Of a stretch of DNA of 64,000 nt, positions 11,245 to 18,933 are shown one piece after another. Where the stretch lies: positions 186,001-250,000 of the forward strand of contig NZ_JAMOHM010000001.1 in assembly GCF_024448335.1 (NCBI RefSeq), in the 5' to 3' direction. Position 1 is the stretch's first letter. Each line of letters begins with the position of its first letter. The notes beneath the pieces are model-generated. The model saw only the letters and a list, made by a program, of their open reading frames with translations, ran no database searches and had not been told where the DNA came from. Both the position numbers and the translations under genes were made by a program. The DNA is from Stutzerimonas frequens (GTDB lineage Bacteria; Pseudomonadota; Gammaproteobacteria; Pseudomonadales; Pseudomonadaceae).

Positions 11245-11805
11245 TCAGCGCACCAGCACCTCGACCCGCCGATTGCGCGGCTCGGCGGTGGCATCCGGTG
11301 TCACCACCAGCAGATTTCCCTCGCCGTGCGACGTAACCCGCAGCTCCATGGCCTCCAGCCCCCGCGCTTTCAGTAGTTCGGCGACAGCCTGGGCGCGGCG
11401 CAGGCCGACCTGCTCGTTCGTGGCCCGATGCCCCAGCGTATCGGTATGGCCGATCACCGTGACCACCGGGTAATCGCGGCGCAGCGCCGCCTGCAATACC
11501 TCGTCCACGACCTGCGTGGCGGCACCGTCCAGCCCCGAGGCTCCCGACTGAATGACGAAACGCTCCGGCAGGGCCGGCTGCGCGGACAAGGCCTCGCCGA
11601 AATCACGGCCCCGGCGCATGTCGCTGACCGCAAACGCTGGACCAGTCCCGGCAATCGTCATGCCCTGGCCCGGCGCCTCGAGCAGGCGCTGCCCCTCGTC
11701 ACCCAGCACCACACCGCCCGGCACCCCGTCGGCCAGCATGACGTAGGAGTGCTGCGCGCAACCAGCAAGCGTCAGCAGCGCCATGAGCAGAACGTGCCGC
11801 TTCAT
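11245..11805 (-). CDS. OmpA-family lipoprotein
   Basis: The 186-residue protein begins with a lipoprotein signal peptide, MKRHVLLMALLTLAGCAQ, with Cys16 the lipidation site. The C-terminal half (about 85-186) is an OmpA-like peptidoglycan-binding domain: VTVIGHTDTLGHRATNEQVGLRRAQAVAELL and NRRVEVLVR contain the Asp and Arg that bind diaminopimelate. It should tether the outer membrane to the cell wall. Its start overlaps the stop of the upstream FecR-domain gene by 4 bp (ATGA), so the two are translationally coupled. No transmembrane beta barrel is present. Confidence 0.88.
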   Translation of the reverse strand: MKRHVLLMALLTLAGCAQHSYVMLADGVPGGVVLGDEGQRLLEAPGQGMTIAGTGPAFAVSDMRRGRDFGEALSAQPALPERFVIQSGASGLDGAATQVVDEVLQAALRRDYPVVTVIGHTDTLGHRATNEQVGLRRAQAVAELLKARGLEAMELRVTSHGEGNLLVVTPDATAEPRNRRVEVLVR

Positions 11806-12260
11806 TCGTTCACCTTCATCAGCAGCTGGCCTCCAAGCACCCGCACAAGCCCCTGTGGGGTATCGATCGCCACCGCGTCGGGATCGAGCCGCGCCATGTC
11901 GCCGGCAATCAGATTCAGCGATCCCCGAGCGAGCATGGCACGCAGTTGGAGATCGCCAGCGGCCGGGGCGAAGCGGAACTCATCAAGCGTGAATTCGCTA
12001 TGCGGGCCGAACGACAACACGCTGCCATCGTCGAGGATCACACCGAGCCTACCCTTGGCGCCGGTACTCAATGCCACCCCGGGCACGATCGCCTGACCGA
12101 CCTTTGCCGCGTTGGTATAGCCGCGGCTGCTGACGTACGCAGGGCCTTCCACCCGCGCCACATGCCCAACCGGTTCGGGCAGCTTTTCGGCGAAGGCAGG
12201 CGCAATCAAGGCTGCAGCGGCCAGATAGAGGGCACGCTGCATGTTGTTGAAGCAAATCAT
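11802..12260 (-). CDS. FecR-domain periplasmic protein
   Basis: The 152-residue product has an N-terminal signal peptide (ALYLAAAALIAPAFAEK) and then a FecR-type beta domain: VGQAIVPGVALSTGAKGRLGVILDDGSVLSFGPHSEFTLDEFRF is the typical heart of the fold, ending in DTPQGLVRVLGGQLLMKV. There is no cytoplasmic anti-sigma tail or transmembrane helix, so it is not a classical FecR sigma regulator; stand-alone periplasmic FecR proteins usually have unknown roles. It is coupled to the OmpA-like lipoprotein gene. An alternative start is the ATG at 12242, which would leave a cleaner signal peptide. Confidence 0.8.
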   Translation of the reverse strand: MICFNNMQRALYLAAAALIAPAFAEKLPEPVGHVARVEGPAYVSSRGYTNAAKVGQAIVPGVALSTGAKGRLGVILDDGSVLSFGPHSEFTLDEFRFAPAAGDLQLRAMLARGSLNLIAGDMARLDPDAVAIDTPQGLVRVLGGQLLMKVNE

Positions 12261-12551
12261 CGAATTCTCGAATCGTCAGGAATGCGGTTGGAGCGATCCC
12301 GCTCCACTGAGCTAAGGCAGTCCAAACCGGCAAAAAATCCCCTGCCGTTTCGTTTTCCGGTGATTTACTGGTGGAACGGAGCCAGGCGGCTGGCATCTGC
12401 GAGTCAGCGCGAACCGGCTCTCGCTGCAGCGGCCCGCGCAGCCGAAGGCCGCACAGGCACGGCTCGTTCATGTTTCGATTCGAGAGGCAGATCGGACCGC
12501 GCAAACAACCTCGGGGACGATCACCCGCCCCCCTGGCGGCATGGAACGCCA

Positions 12552-13310
12552 TCAGTTCAGGTAACGCTGCCCTGCCTGTTGCAGCAACCCCTCCTGTTTC
12601 ATTTGGTCGAGTGTTCGCTGCAGTTTCTCGACGACCGCATCCGGCGTTTCCTTGTTCAGCGCCAGGTAGAGATCGCCCCGGCTCAGTGTCAGCGCCACGA
12701 CCAGCGGGCCGACGCCAGCCTGCTTCGCCTCGTATTCGCCGGAGGGGTTGGTGGTCGCCCACAGATCGAACTGGCCGGCCTTCAGCTTGGCCGGCGTATC
12801 GATCAGCGAACTCTGCACCTCGATGCCGCGGTTGATCAGGTACTGACTGCCCACGCTGCCATCCTTCGAGCCGATTCGATACTGCCTGGCATCTTCCAGG
12901 CTAGAGACCTGAACCTGGCTTTCCGGGGTCTTGAGCAGCACAATCTGGATCTCGCTGAGCGGACCGACCCACTTGTACTTGGGCTCGCGCTCGGGGGTAC
13001 GACTGAGGGAGAACACGGCGAAGCCTGGGGTCTTCTCGGCCAGTTTTTGCAGGCGGCTCCACGGGAAACGCAGCGTCATCGCGTAGGGCACGTCCGCGCG
13101 CTTGAACAGGGCGGCCACCACGTCGGCGTCGATGCCGCTGATCGCATCCTCCTTGGCGAAATTCTTGCCATCGTCGGCCATGCTGAAGGGTGGAAAGTTT
13201 TGCGTGAGCAGGTTGATCGTTTCCCCGTCGGCACTGGCCGAGGCAAATGGGAGGAGGGCAATCAGCGCGCCCAGGAAAGCGCAGCGAAAATATTTCTTGT
13301 TGGTCGGCAT
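12552..13310 (-). CDS. Periplasmic solute-binding protein (SBP_bac_3 family)
   Basis: The 252-residue protein has a signal peptide (KKYFRCAFLGALIALLPFASASADG) followed by a solute-binding protein family 3 fold: INLLTQNFPPFSMADDG is the typical first strand, and GKNFAKEDAISGIDADVVAALFKRADVPY and SLEDARQYRIGSKDGSVGSQYL follow. Such proteins normally bind amino acids, but no ABC permease or ATPase lies nearby, so it is an orphan receptor; similar pseudomonad orphans exist. I chose the ATG at 13310 because it directly precedes the signal peptide; upstream ATG at 13349 is possible. Confidence 0.82.
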   Translation of the reverse strand: MPTNKKYFRCAFLGALIALLPFASASADGETINLLTQNFPPFSMADDGKNFAKEDAISGIDADVVAALFKRADVPYAMTLRFPWSRLQKLAEKTPGFAVFSLSRTPEREPKYKWVGPLSEIQIVLLKTPESQVQVSSLEDARQYRIGSKDGSVGSQYLINRGIEVQSSLIDTPAKLKAGQFDLWATTNPSGEYEAKQAGVGPLVVALTLSRGDLYLALNKETPDAVVEKLQRTLDQMKQEGLLQQAGQRYLN

Positions 13311-13700
13311 GTTGAGATCTCGGGTCGATCGGACATCGTTATGCCGCACCGGCGTCGATTCCGGGCGGCTGTCGGCAAGTTCTTATTGCGCCCGGCTCGT
13401 GACAAGCGACCGCGCGGCGATGAACCCTAACAGCGCCTGGCAGGACACTCTCTGCGTCGGATCACTTACGTGCGTGCTGCCCTCCGATGGCGGCTCCACA
13501 ACGCAGGGGCAAATGCAGAGCCACGGCATTTGGCGCTAGTTTTCGTTCCCCTGGCGGCTGGTCATTCGTCGAAAACCTGCGAGCCGTTCGTCGCGTAGCC
13601 ACCCCCATGGTGGCACTTGCCGTATTCTCGCCGGCTATCGGAGTCTGCGGACCCGAGACACAGTCGGGCATATAAATCGCATCCAACGCATCCGAACTGT
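13311..13700. other. Intergenic region between divergent SBP and FtsH-like genes, no gene seen
   Basis: About 390 bases without a convincing reading frame: the open frames here are short and have no ribosome binding site or recognisable product. A TATAAA at 13671-13676 could be a -10 element for the rightward protease gene, but no good -35 hexamer lies 17 bp upstream. The right edge merges with the hairpin chain described separately. Confidence 0.5.
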
Positions 13701-13791
13701 GGCGCGCCATGCAAATGGCGCCGCGGGGCTTCCCGCAAAACTGTGGTCCGCCTGCGGGCGGTGGTTTGTCGAAACGTCGGGGCTACCCGAC
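13701..13791 (+). promoter_or_regulatory. Chain of four hairpins in the leader of the FtsH-like gene
   Basis: Four inverted repeats follow one another directly upstream of the start codon at 13802. They are GGCGC..CAT/ATG..GCGCC with a two-base bulge (13701-13722), GCGGG/CCCGC (13723-13736), CCGCC/GGCGG (13748-13761) and GTCGGG/CCCGAC (13776-13791). The last ends 10 bases before the ATG, where a Shine-Dalgarno should be, and no strong one is visible. This might control translation of a stress protease, for instance as a thermosensor, but it shows no known thermometer consensus; that role is inference. Confidence 0.4.
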
Positions 13792-13801
13792 TGGATGTGA
13801 A

Positions 13802-15778
13802 ATGAAAACACCTCGTCTGCTACAAGGTCGTCGCCGCCCTGTACTCGCCATTTTTCTACTCCTGCTGATCGCCGCTTGCATTACCTATTGGCAGCTGCAG
13901 CCCAGCTCTCCGTCGACACCAGCCACTGGCGCGGCGGCGAGCATGCTCGAAGCCCTGCAGGAGTCCACCGATCCCTGGCAGGCCAATCGCCGCGACCTCT
14001 CGGTGCTGGTGAATGACCTGCGTGGCGCCAACATCGCCAGCGCCGCGCTGGGTAAGGACGCGGTGTACGTCAGCCTGCACGACGGCCTACGTTACTGGGT
14101 GCCGGATCAGTCCGGTCGCGTCGCCGGGCTGCTGCTCGAGCAGTACGCGCAGGGCAGCGGCGAACTGTTCCCGTTGGCCATGTTCCAGACCGACGCGGAA
14201 AAGCCGTTCTACACCTACCTGCTGCCGTACTCGCCAATTGCCCTGCTGCTGCTCGGCGCGGCAATCTTCTTCGGCATGAAAACGCGCAGCTTCGAGGTCC
14301 AGCGCAAGGGCAGCGGCGTGACCTTCGCCGACGTGATCGGTGCCGCGGAGGCCAAGCAGGCCCTCAGCGACGTCACCGCCTACCTGCGCAATCCGGCCGC
14401 CTACGCACGCCTCGGCGCGCGCCCACCCAAGGGTGTGCTACTGACTGGCGAGCCCGGTACGGGAAAGACTCAGCTGGCCAAGGCACTGGCCAGCGAATCG
14501 AATGCCAGCTTCATCCAGGTCACCGGCAGCGACTTCTCCTCGATGTATTTCGGCGTCGGCATCCAGAAGGTCAAGGCGCTGTTCCGTACCGCACGTAAGC
14601 AGGCGCCGTGCATCATCTTCATCGACGAGATCGATGGCATCGGCAAGCGCGCCGAACAGCAGCGTTCCAGCGATGCCGAGAGCAACCGCATCATCAACCA
14701 GTTCCTCGCCGAGATGGACGGCTTCGACGGCGCCAGCGGCGTGCTGGTGCTGGGCGCCACCAACTTCCCCAATTCGCTCGATCCGGCGCTGGTGCGCGAA
14801 GGCCGCTTCGACCGCTCCATCGCCGTCGGCCTGCCCGGCCTCGATGACCGTGAGGCGCTGTTCCGCTTGTACGCCGGCAAGATCAGCGCGGCGACCGATC
14901 TGGACTTCCCGCAGCTGGCGCGCAACACCGTCGGCCTGACGCCGGCCGCGATCGCCTACATCGTCAACCATGCCGCCCTGCTAGCAGCCCGCGCGGGCGC
15001 CAAACAGGTCGATATGGCGCACTTCGTCGATGCGGTGGAAACCTGCCGCATCGGCGAGCAGCCTTCCGGCGTAACGCCGATGTCCGCCACCGACCGCAAG
15101 CGCATCGCCGTGCACGAAGCCGGCCACGCGCTGGTAGCCGCGGCGCTGAATGTCGGTCGGGTGGAAAAAGTCACCATCCTGCCGCGCGGCCAGGCGCTGG
15201 GCGTGACCCTGGTAACGCCGGTGGAAGACAAGCGGCTGCACATGTATTCCGAGCTGCGTAACCGCATCCAGATGCTGCTGGCCGGCCGTGGTGCCGAGCA
15301 GTTGTATTTCCATGAAGTATCGTCCGGTGCCGGGCAGGATCTGCAGGAAGCCTCGAAGATCGCCCTTTCCATGGTCGGTGCCCTCGGCATGGGGCCGCGT
15401 GGCTCGCTGCTGAGCCTGCAGGCCGTGCGCGACGCGCATCTGGACAGCGATCCGCGCGAAGCGTTGGAAGCAGCCGATGAACTACTGCAGCAACTCAATC
15501 ACGAGTGCCTCGCACTGCTACAGCGCCTGAAGCCGGCGCTCGACCAGATCACCGAACGCCTGCTCGAGTGCGAGACCGTGCCGGGTGAGGAAGTGCTCGC
15601 TGCGGTTGCGGCAATTCCTGCCGACCGTGGCCACGGCATCTCGCCATGGCATGGCCCGGTCTCCGGACTCGAGCGCGTCGCCGCCTCAGGCTTCGACGAC
15701 GGCACCGGGGCGCTGTTCGACCTCGTCGCTGGTGAGCCGAAGGACACTACCGAGCCGGAAGGCCCCGGGATGGCCTAG
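13802..15778 (+). CDS. Divergent FtsH-like membrane AAA+ zinc metalloprotease
   Basis: The 658-residue protein has the FtsH layout. TM1 is at about 13-30, a periplasmic segment of some 105 residues, TM2 at about 142-158, then the AAA+ module with Walker A GEPGTGKT (216-223), pore loop MYFGVG (249-253), Walker B IIFIDEID (271-278) and arginine fingers R332 and R335. The M41 protease has HEAGH (438-442) and the third zinc ligand D513. All catalytic residues are present, so it should degrade membrane or soluble proteins using ATP. It departs from housekeeping FtsH at the usual GFSGAD motif (GLTPAA, 378-383) and after the zinc ligand (GALGMGPRGSL). It is probably a second FtsH; I do not know its substrate. 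Confidence 0.88.
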   Translation: MKTPRLLQGRRRPVLAIFLLLLIAACITYWQLQPSSPSTPATGAAASMLEALQESTDPWQANRRDLSVLVNDLRGANIASAALGKDAVYVSLHDGLRYWVPDQSGRVAGLLLEQYAQGSGELFPLAMFQTDAEKPFYTYLLPYSPIALLLLGAAIFFGMKTRSFEVQRKGSGVTFADVIGAAEAKQALSDVTAYLRNPAAYARLGARPPKGVLLTGEPGTGKTQLAKALASESNASFIQVTGSDFSSMYFGVGIQKVKALFRTARKQAPCIIFIDEIDGIGKRAEQQRSSDAESNRIINQFLAEMDGFDGASGVLVLGATNFPNSLDPALVREGRFDRSIAVGLPGLDDREALFRLYAGKISAATDLDFPQLARNTVGLTPAAIAYIVNHAALLAARAGAKQVDMAHFVDAVETCRIGEQPSGVTPMSATDRKRIAVHEAGHALVAAALNVGRVEKVTILPRGQALGVTLVTPVEDKRLHMYSELRNRIQMLLAGRGAEQLYFHEVSSGAGQDLQEASKIALSMVGALGMGPRGSLLSLQAVRDAHLDSDPREALEAADELLQQLNHECLALLQRLKPALDQITERLLECETVPGEEVLAAVAAIPADRGHGISPWHGPVSGLERVAASGFDDGTGALFDLVAGEPKDTTEPEGPGMA

Positions 15779-15812
15779 AGCTCTGCCTGGCGCCTCGGCA
15801 ACACCCGTGCGC

Positions 15813-16430
15813 TCAGGGCAATAACACCAGGCGGTTGGGCAGTTCGTTGCGTTCGTGGGTCTTCGGCACATGCTGCGCCAGCAGCGCACCACTGGCCTCG
15901 ATGCAGCCGAGAAAGCCTTCGAGCACCTGGCCCTGCTTCACCCGCTCGGTGAAGCAGGCGACAACCGATTCCCAGGCGGCATTGTCGATTCGACTGGAAA
16001 TGCCGCGGTCGACCAGAATCTCCACGTAGCGCTCGGCTTCGGAGACGAAGATCAGCACTCCGGTGTCGCCGTCGGTGTGATGCAGATTGAGTTCGATGAA
16101 CTGCCGCCGCGCCAGGTTGCAGGCGCGCCAGTTGCGCACCGAACGCGGGATTAGATGGCTGGTCAGCGCCGGCATGCGGAACAGCACCGCGAGCACGATA
16201 AAGGTCGCCCACTGCACCAGCAGCAGCTGCCAGGCGCTCAGCCAGCCGCTGAAGAACAGTAATGCACCAGGCAGCAGCAGCGCGATCAGGCTGGCCCAGA
16301 GCAGTGGGATGTAGTGGTAGTCGTCGGCCTGCGCGGCGAGCACCGTCACCAGCTCGGCGTCGGTGCTGCGCTCTACGCGCTCGATCGCCTCGGCCACCTG
16401 CCGCAGTTCGCTTTCGCTGAGTAAGGTCAT
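15813..16430 (-). CDS. TPM-domain membrane protein
   Basis: The 205-residue product has a short N-terminal segment with the start of a TPM domain (SESELRQVAEAIERVERSTDAELVTVLA), two hydrophobic helices at about 45-85, and then the rest of the domain, including DTGVLIFVSEAERYVEILVDRGISSRID. TPM domains occur in photosystem II repair protein TLP18.3 and in YgcG-like membrane proteins. It is third in an operon with a lemA-type gene and a glycine-rich TPM gene, a common trio. The role in pseudomonads is not known. Confidence 0.82.
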   Translation of the reverse strand: MTLLSESELRQVAEAIERVERSTDAELVTVLAAQADDYHYIPLLWASLIALLLPGALLFFSGWLSAWQLLLVQWATFIVLAVLFRMPALTSHLIPRSVRNWRACNLARRQFIELNLHHTDGDTGVLIFVSEAERYVEILVDRGISSRIDNAAWESVVACFTERVKQGQVLEGFLGCIEASGALLAQHVPKTHERNELPNRLVLLP

Positions 16431-16448
16431 CGTTCGTCCATCGTCCGT

Positions 16449-17201
16449 TTACCAGCCACCGGAAGCGCCGCCGCCACCGAAGCCACCACCGCCTCCACCG
16501 AAGCCTCCGCCGCCGAAACCGCCACCGCCAAAGCCGCCTCCGCGCCCCATGCCACCAAGCAAGGCGCCCAGCAGCAAGGCACGACGACCGCCACCGCGGC
16601 CACCGCGCCCGCCGCCGATGACGAAAATTGCTACCAGCATGAGGAAGAAACCGAGAATCCCGAGGCCACCCGGTTGTTCCTGCGCCATCGGCATCACCGG
16701 CCGCAGCTCGGCCGGCAATGGGTCGCCGCCAAGCACGGTGATGATCGCCTCTGCACCCTCGGTGATGCCGGCGGTGAAGTCGCCGCGCTGGAACGCCGGC
16801 GCGATGATCCGGTTGATGATGACCGAGGACTGCGCATCGGTGAGCCGACCTTCCAGGCCGTAGCCGACTTCGATGCGAATCTTGCGATCATCGCGAGCGA
16901 CGATCAGCAGCGCACCGTTATCCTCGCCCTCTTGGCCGATGCCCCAGGTACGGCCGAGCTCCAGACCGAATTCCTCGATGCTGCGCCCGCCCAGGTCCGG
17001 AACCGTAACAACGACAACCTGCTCACCGGTCGCCTGCTCGTGGCCGGCCAGCATGCTGGTCAGCCGCGCCTCGGCCTGGGTGTCGAGCAGCTCGGCACGA
17101 TCGACCACGCGGCCGGTCAGCTCCGGGACCTCGACTTCCTGGGCGACGAGGTTACCGGCCCAGAGCAGCAGGATCAGCAGTAGCGAAAACCTGGAGGTCA
17201 T
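16449..17201 (-). CDS. YgcG-like TPM-domain protein with glycine-rich tail
   Basis: The 250-residue protein has a signal peptide (RFSLLLILLLWAGNLVAQ), a TPM domain at about 25-165 (RVVDRAELLDTQAEARLTSML, QVVVVTVPDLGGRSIEEFGLELGRTWGIG, GALLIVARDDRKIRIEVGYGLEG), a transmembrane segment near 180-200 and a C-terminal tail of repeated GGGGF units ending GGASGGW. It should sit in the inner membrane with the TPM domain outside. Its start overlaps the preceding lemA stop by 4 bp. The low-complexity tail is the usual YgcG ending, not an assembly artefact. Confidence 0.9.
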   Translation of the reverse strand: MTSRFSLLLILLLWAGNLVAQEVEVPELTGRVVDRAELLDTQAEARLTSMLAGHEQATGEQVVVVTVPDLGGRSIEEFGLELGRTWGIGQEGEDNGALLIVARDDRKIRIEVGYGLEGRLTDAQSSVIINRIIAPAFQRGDFTAGITEGAEAIITVLGGDPLPAELRPVMPMAQEQPGGLGILGFFLMLVAIFVIGGGRGGRGGGRRALLLGALLGGMGRGGGFGGGGFGGGGFGGGGGGFGGGGASGGW

Positions 17202-17821
17202 TGAAACTGCACTTGTGGCGCTTGCTCGGCATTCTCGGCGGTAGCCTCGAAGTTCTCGCGAATCGGCATGTCGCTGTACATCAGCGTGTGCCAGATGCGG
17301 CCAGGGAAGGTGCGGATCTCGGTGTTATAGCGCTCTACCGCCGCGATGAAATCACGCCGGGCCACCGCGATGCGGTTCTCGGTGCCTTCGAGCTGCGATT
17401 GCAGGGCGAGGAAGTTCTGGTTCGACTTCAGCTCCGGATAGCGCTCGGATACCGCCATCAGCCGGCTCAGGGCGCCGGTCAGCTGGTTCTGCGCCTGTTG
17501 GAACTGCTGCAGCTTCTGCGGATCATCCAAGGTGCTGGCATCGACCTGAATCGACGTCGCCTTGGCCCGCGCTTCCACCACCGCGGTGAGGGTTTCCTGC
17601 TCCTGACGGGCGAAGCCCTTGACCGTTTCAACCAGGTTGGGAATCAGGTCGGCACGGCGCTGGTACTGGTTCTCCACTTGCGACCAGGCGGCCTTCACCT
17701 GCTCGTCATAGGTTGGGATGTTATTGATCCCGCAGCCGGCCAGCAGCCAGGACATGAGAACGACAACCGTCAGTTGCCAGGTGTAGCGAAAACGCTGCGT
17801 ATGCATGATGCGCCTGTCCAT
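17198..17821 (-). CDS. LemA-family lipoprotein
   Basis: The 207-residue product has a signal sequence ending in LLAGC, a lipobox, so it should be a membrane-anchored lipoprotein. The body is the helical LemA domain: YDEQVKAAWSQVENQYQRRADLIPNLVETVKGFARQEQETL is the conserved first helix pair, and NRIAVARRDFIAAVERYNTEIRTFPG the last. LemA proteins are widespread and of unknown biochemical role. First gene of a coupled operon with the two TPM genes. The start could also be the ATG at 17806 (MHTQRF), which removes five residues. Confidence 0.9.
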   Translation of the reverse strand: MDRRIMHTQRFRYTWQLTVVVLMSWLLAGCGINNIPTYDEQVKAAWSQVENQYQRRADLIPNLVETVKGFARQEQETLTAVVEARAKATSIQVDASTLDDPQKLQQFQQAQNQLTGALSRLMAVSERYPELKSNQNFLALQSQLEGTENRIAVARRDFIAAVERYNTEIRTFPGRIWHTLMYSDMPIRENFEATAENAEQAPQVQFQ

Positions 17822-17910
17822 TCTGTTAACCAGTACTCAGATAAGAATAGCCAAACGCCATAAGAGTTCAGCCCGGCAACGAACCTGCATGGCTGTGGTG
17901 CAAAAACGAG

Positions 17911-18831
17911 CTACAACGTCCGCCAGGGCGCGCGCGCCAGCAGCGCCTTGCAACGCGTCTGCAGATGTTCATGCAGCAACCGCACCGGCTTGCTCAACTG
18001 TGCGCGATGGGCGCAGAGCAGGTTCAAGGGCGCCGCCTCGCCGAGACAGTCTGGCAACAACACCTGTAGACGGCCCGCGGCCACGTCGTCGGCGATGTCC
18101 AGCCAGGACTTGTAGGCCAGCCCACCGCCGGCCAGCGCCCACCGCCGCACCACGTCGGCATCGTCACTGACCCGATCACCGCTGACCTGCACGGTGAGCG
18201 CCCGGCGTCCCTCCTGAAAGCACCAGCGGTCATGCACGCGCCCGGCGAGCATGAAGCGCAGGCAGTTGTGCGCCGCCAGTTCGTCCAGCCGCTGCGGTGC
18301 ACCGTGACGCTGCAGGTAGGCAGGCGAGGCGCACAGCACACGGCGGTTCTCGCCAGCGACCGGCAGCGCGACAAGGCTGGAATCCTCCGGTGCGCCATAG
18401 CGCAGGACCAGGTCCACCGGCTGGCGGAACAGATCGGTCAGCCCGTCGCCCAACAGCAGGCGCAGCTGCAACTGCGGATGGCTCGCCTGGAATTCGTCGA
18501 GCCAGGGCAGCAGCACGTTGCGCCCGAAATCCGATGGCGCCGACAGCTGCAGCACGCCGCTGATCGCCTCGCGCCCGCCAGCGAGCGCCTGGGCACCCTC
18601 GTCCAGACTGGCCAGCGCCGCCCGGGCATGTAGCAGATAAGCCTCGCCCTCGGCGGTCAGACGCAGGCTGCGGGTGGAGCGCACGAACAGCCGCACACTC
18701 AGGCTCGCTTCCAGGCGCTTCAAGGCCGCACTGGCCACTGCGGGCGACACGTCGAGCCCGCGCGCGGCCGCGGAAAGGCTGCCGCTGTCGGCGGTACGGA
18801 CGAACAGCTGCAGGTCGTCGATACGCAGCAT
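17911..18831 (-). CDS. LysR-family transcriptional regulator
   Basis: The 306-residue protein has an N-terminal winged helix-turn-helix (DDLQLFVRTADSGSLSAAARGLDVSPAVASAALKRLEASL, about 4-45) and a LysR effector domain from about 90. I chose the ATG at 18831, as it starts the conserved HTH at the usual distance; upstream codons to 18921 are not conserved-like. It is divergent from the oxidoreductase gene at 18934 with 102 bp between start codons, so it probably regulates that gene and itself. The inducer is unknown. Confidence 0.92.
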   Translation of the reverse strand: MLRIDDLQLFVRTADSGSLSAAARGLDVSPAVASAALKRLEASLSVRLFVRSTRSLRLTAEGEAYLLHARAALASLDEGAQALAGGREAISGVLQLSAPSDFGRNVLLPWLDEFQASHPQLQLRLLLGDGLTDLFRQPVDLVLRYGAPEDSSLVALPVAGENRRVLCASPAYLQRHGAPQRLDELAAHNCLRFMLAGRVHDRWCFQEGRRALTVQVSGDRVSDDADVVRRWALAGGGLAYKSWLDIADDVAAGRLQVLLPDCLGEAAPLNLLCAHRAQLSKPVRLLHEHLQTRCKALLARAPWRTL

Positions 18832-18933
18832 TTTCAAAATCCTGTTGAAAGAGACTCGCTTATCGCCCCGTTTTTCCGCCGAGTCAAATAAACGAGCATG
18901 CCCGCACTCAACCGAACCCAATGGAGCATCAGC

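Noticed and set aside
12261-12551. Possible small gene in the gap between FecR and SBP genes
   Set aside because: Frames here are short, no ribosome binding site, and no product resembling a known family.
13709-13801. Extended start for the FtsH-like protein at 13709
   Set aside because: The extra residues overlap the hairpin chain, are not FtsH-like, and the protein then would not begin with its membrane helix.
16449-16600. Glycine-rich repeat as tandem DNA repeat or assembly error
   Set aside because: The repeats encode the glycine-rich tail typical of YgcG-like proteins, so it is a normal protein feature.
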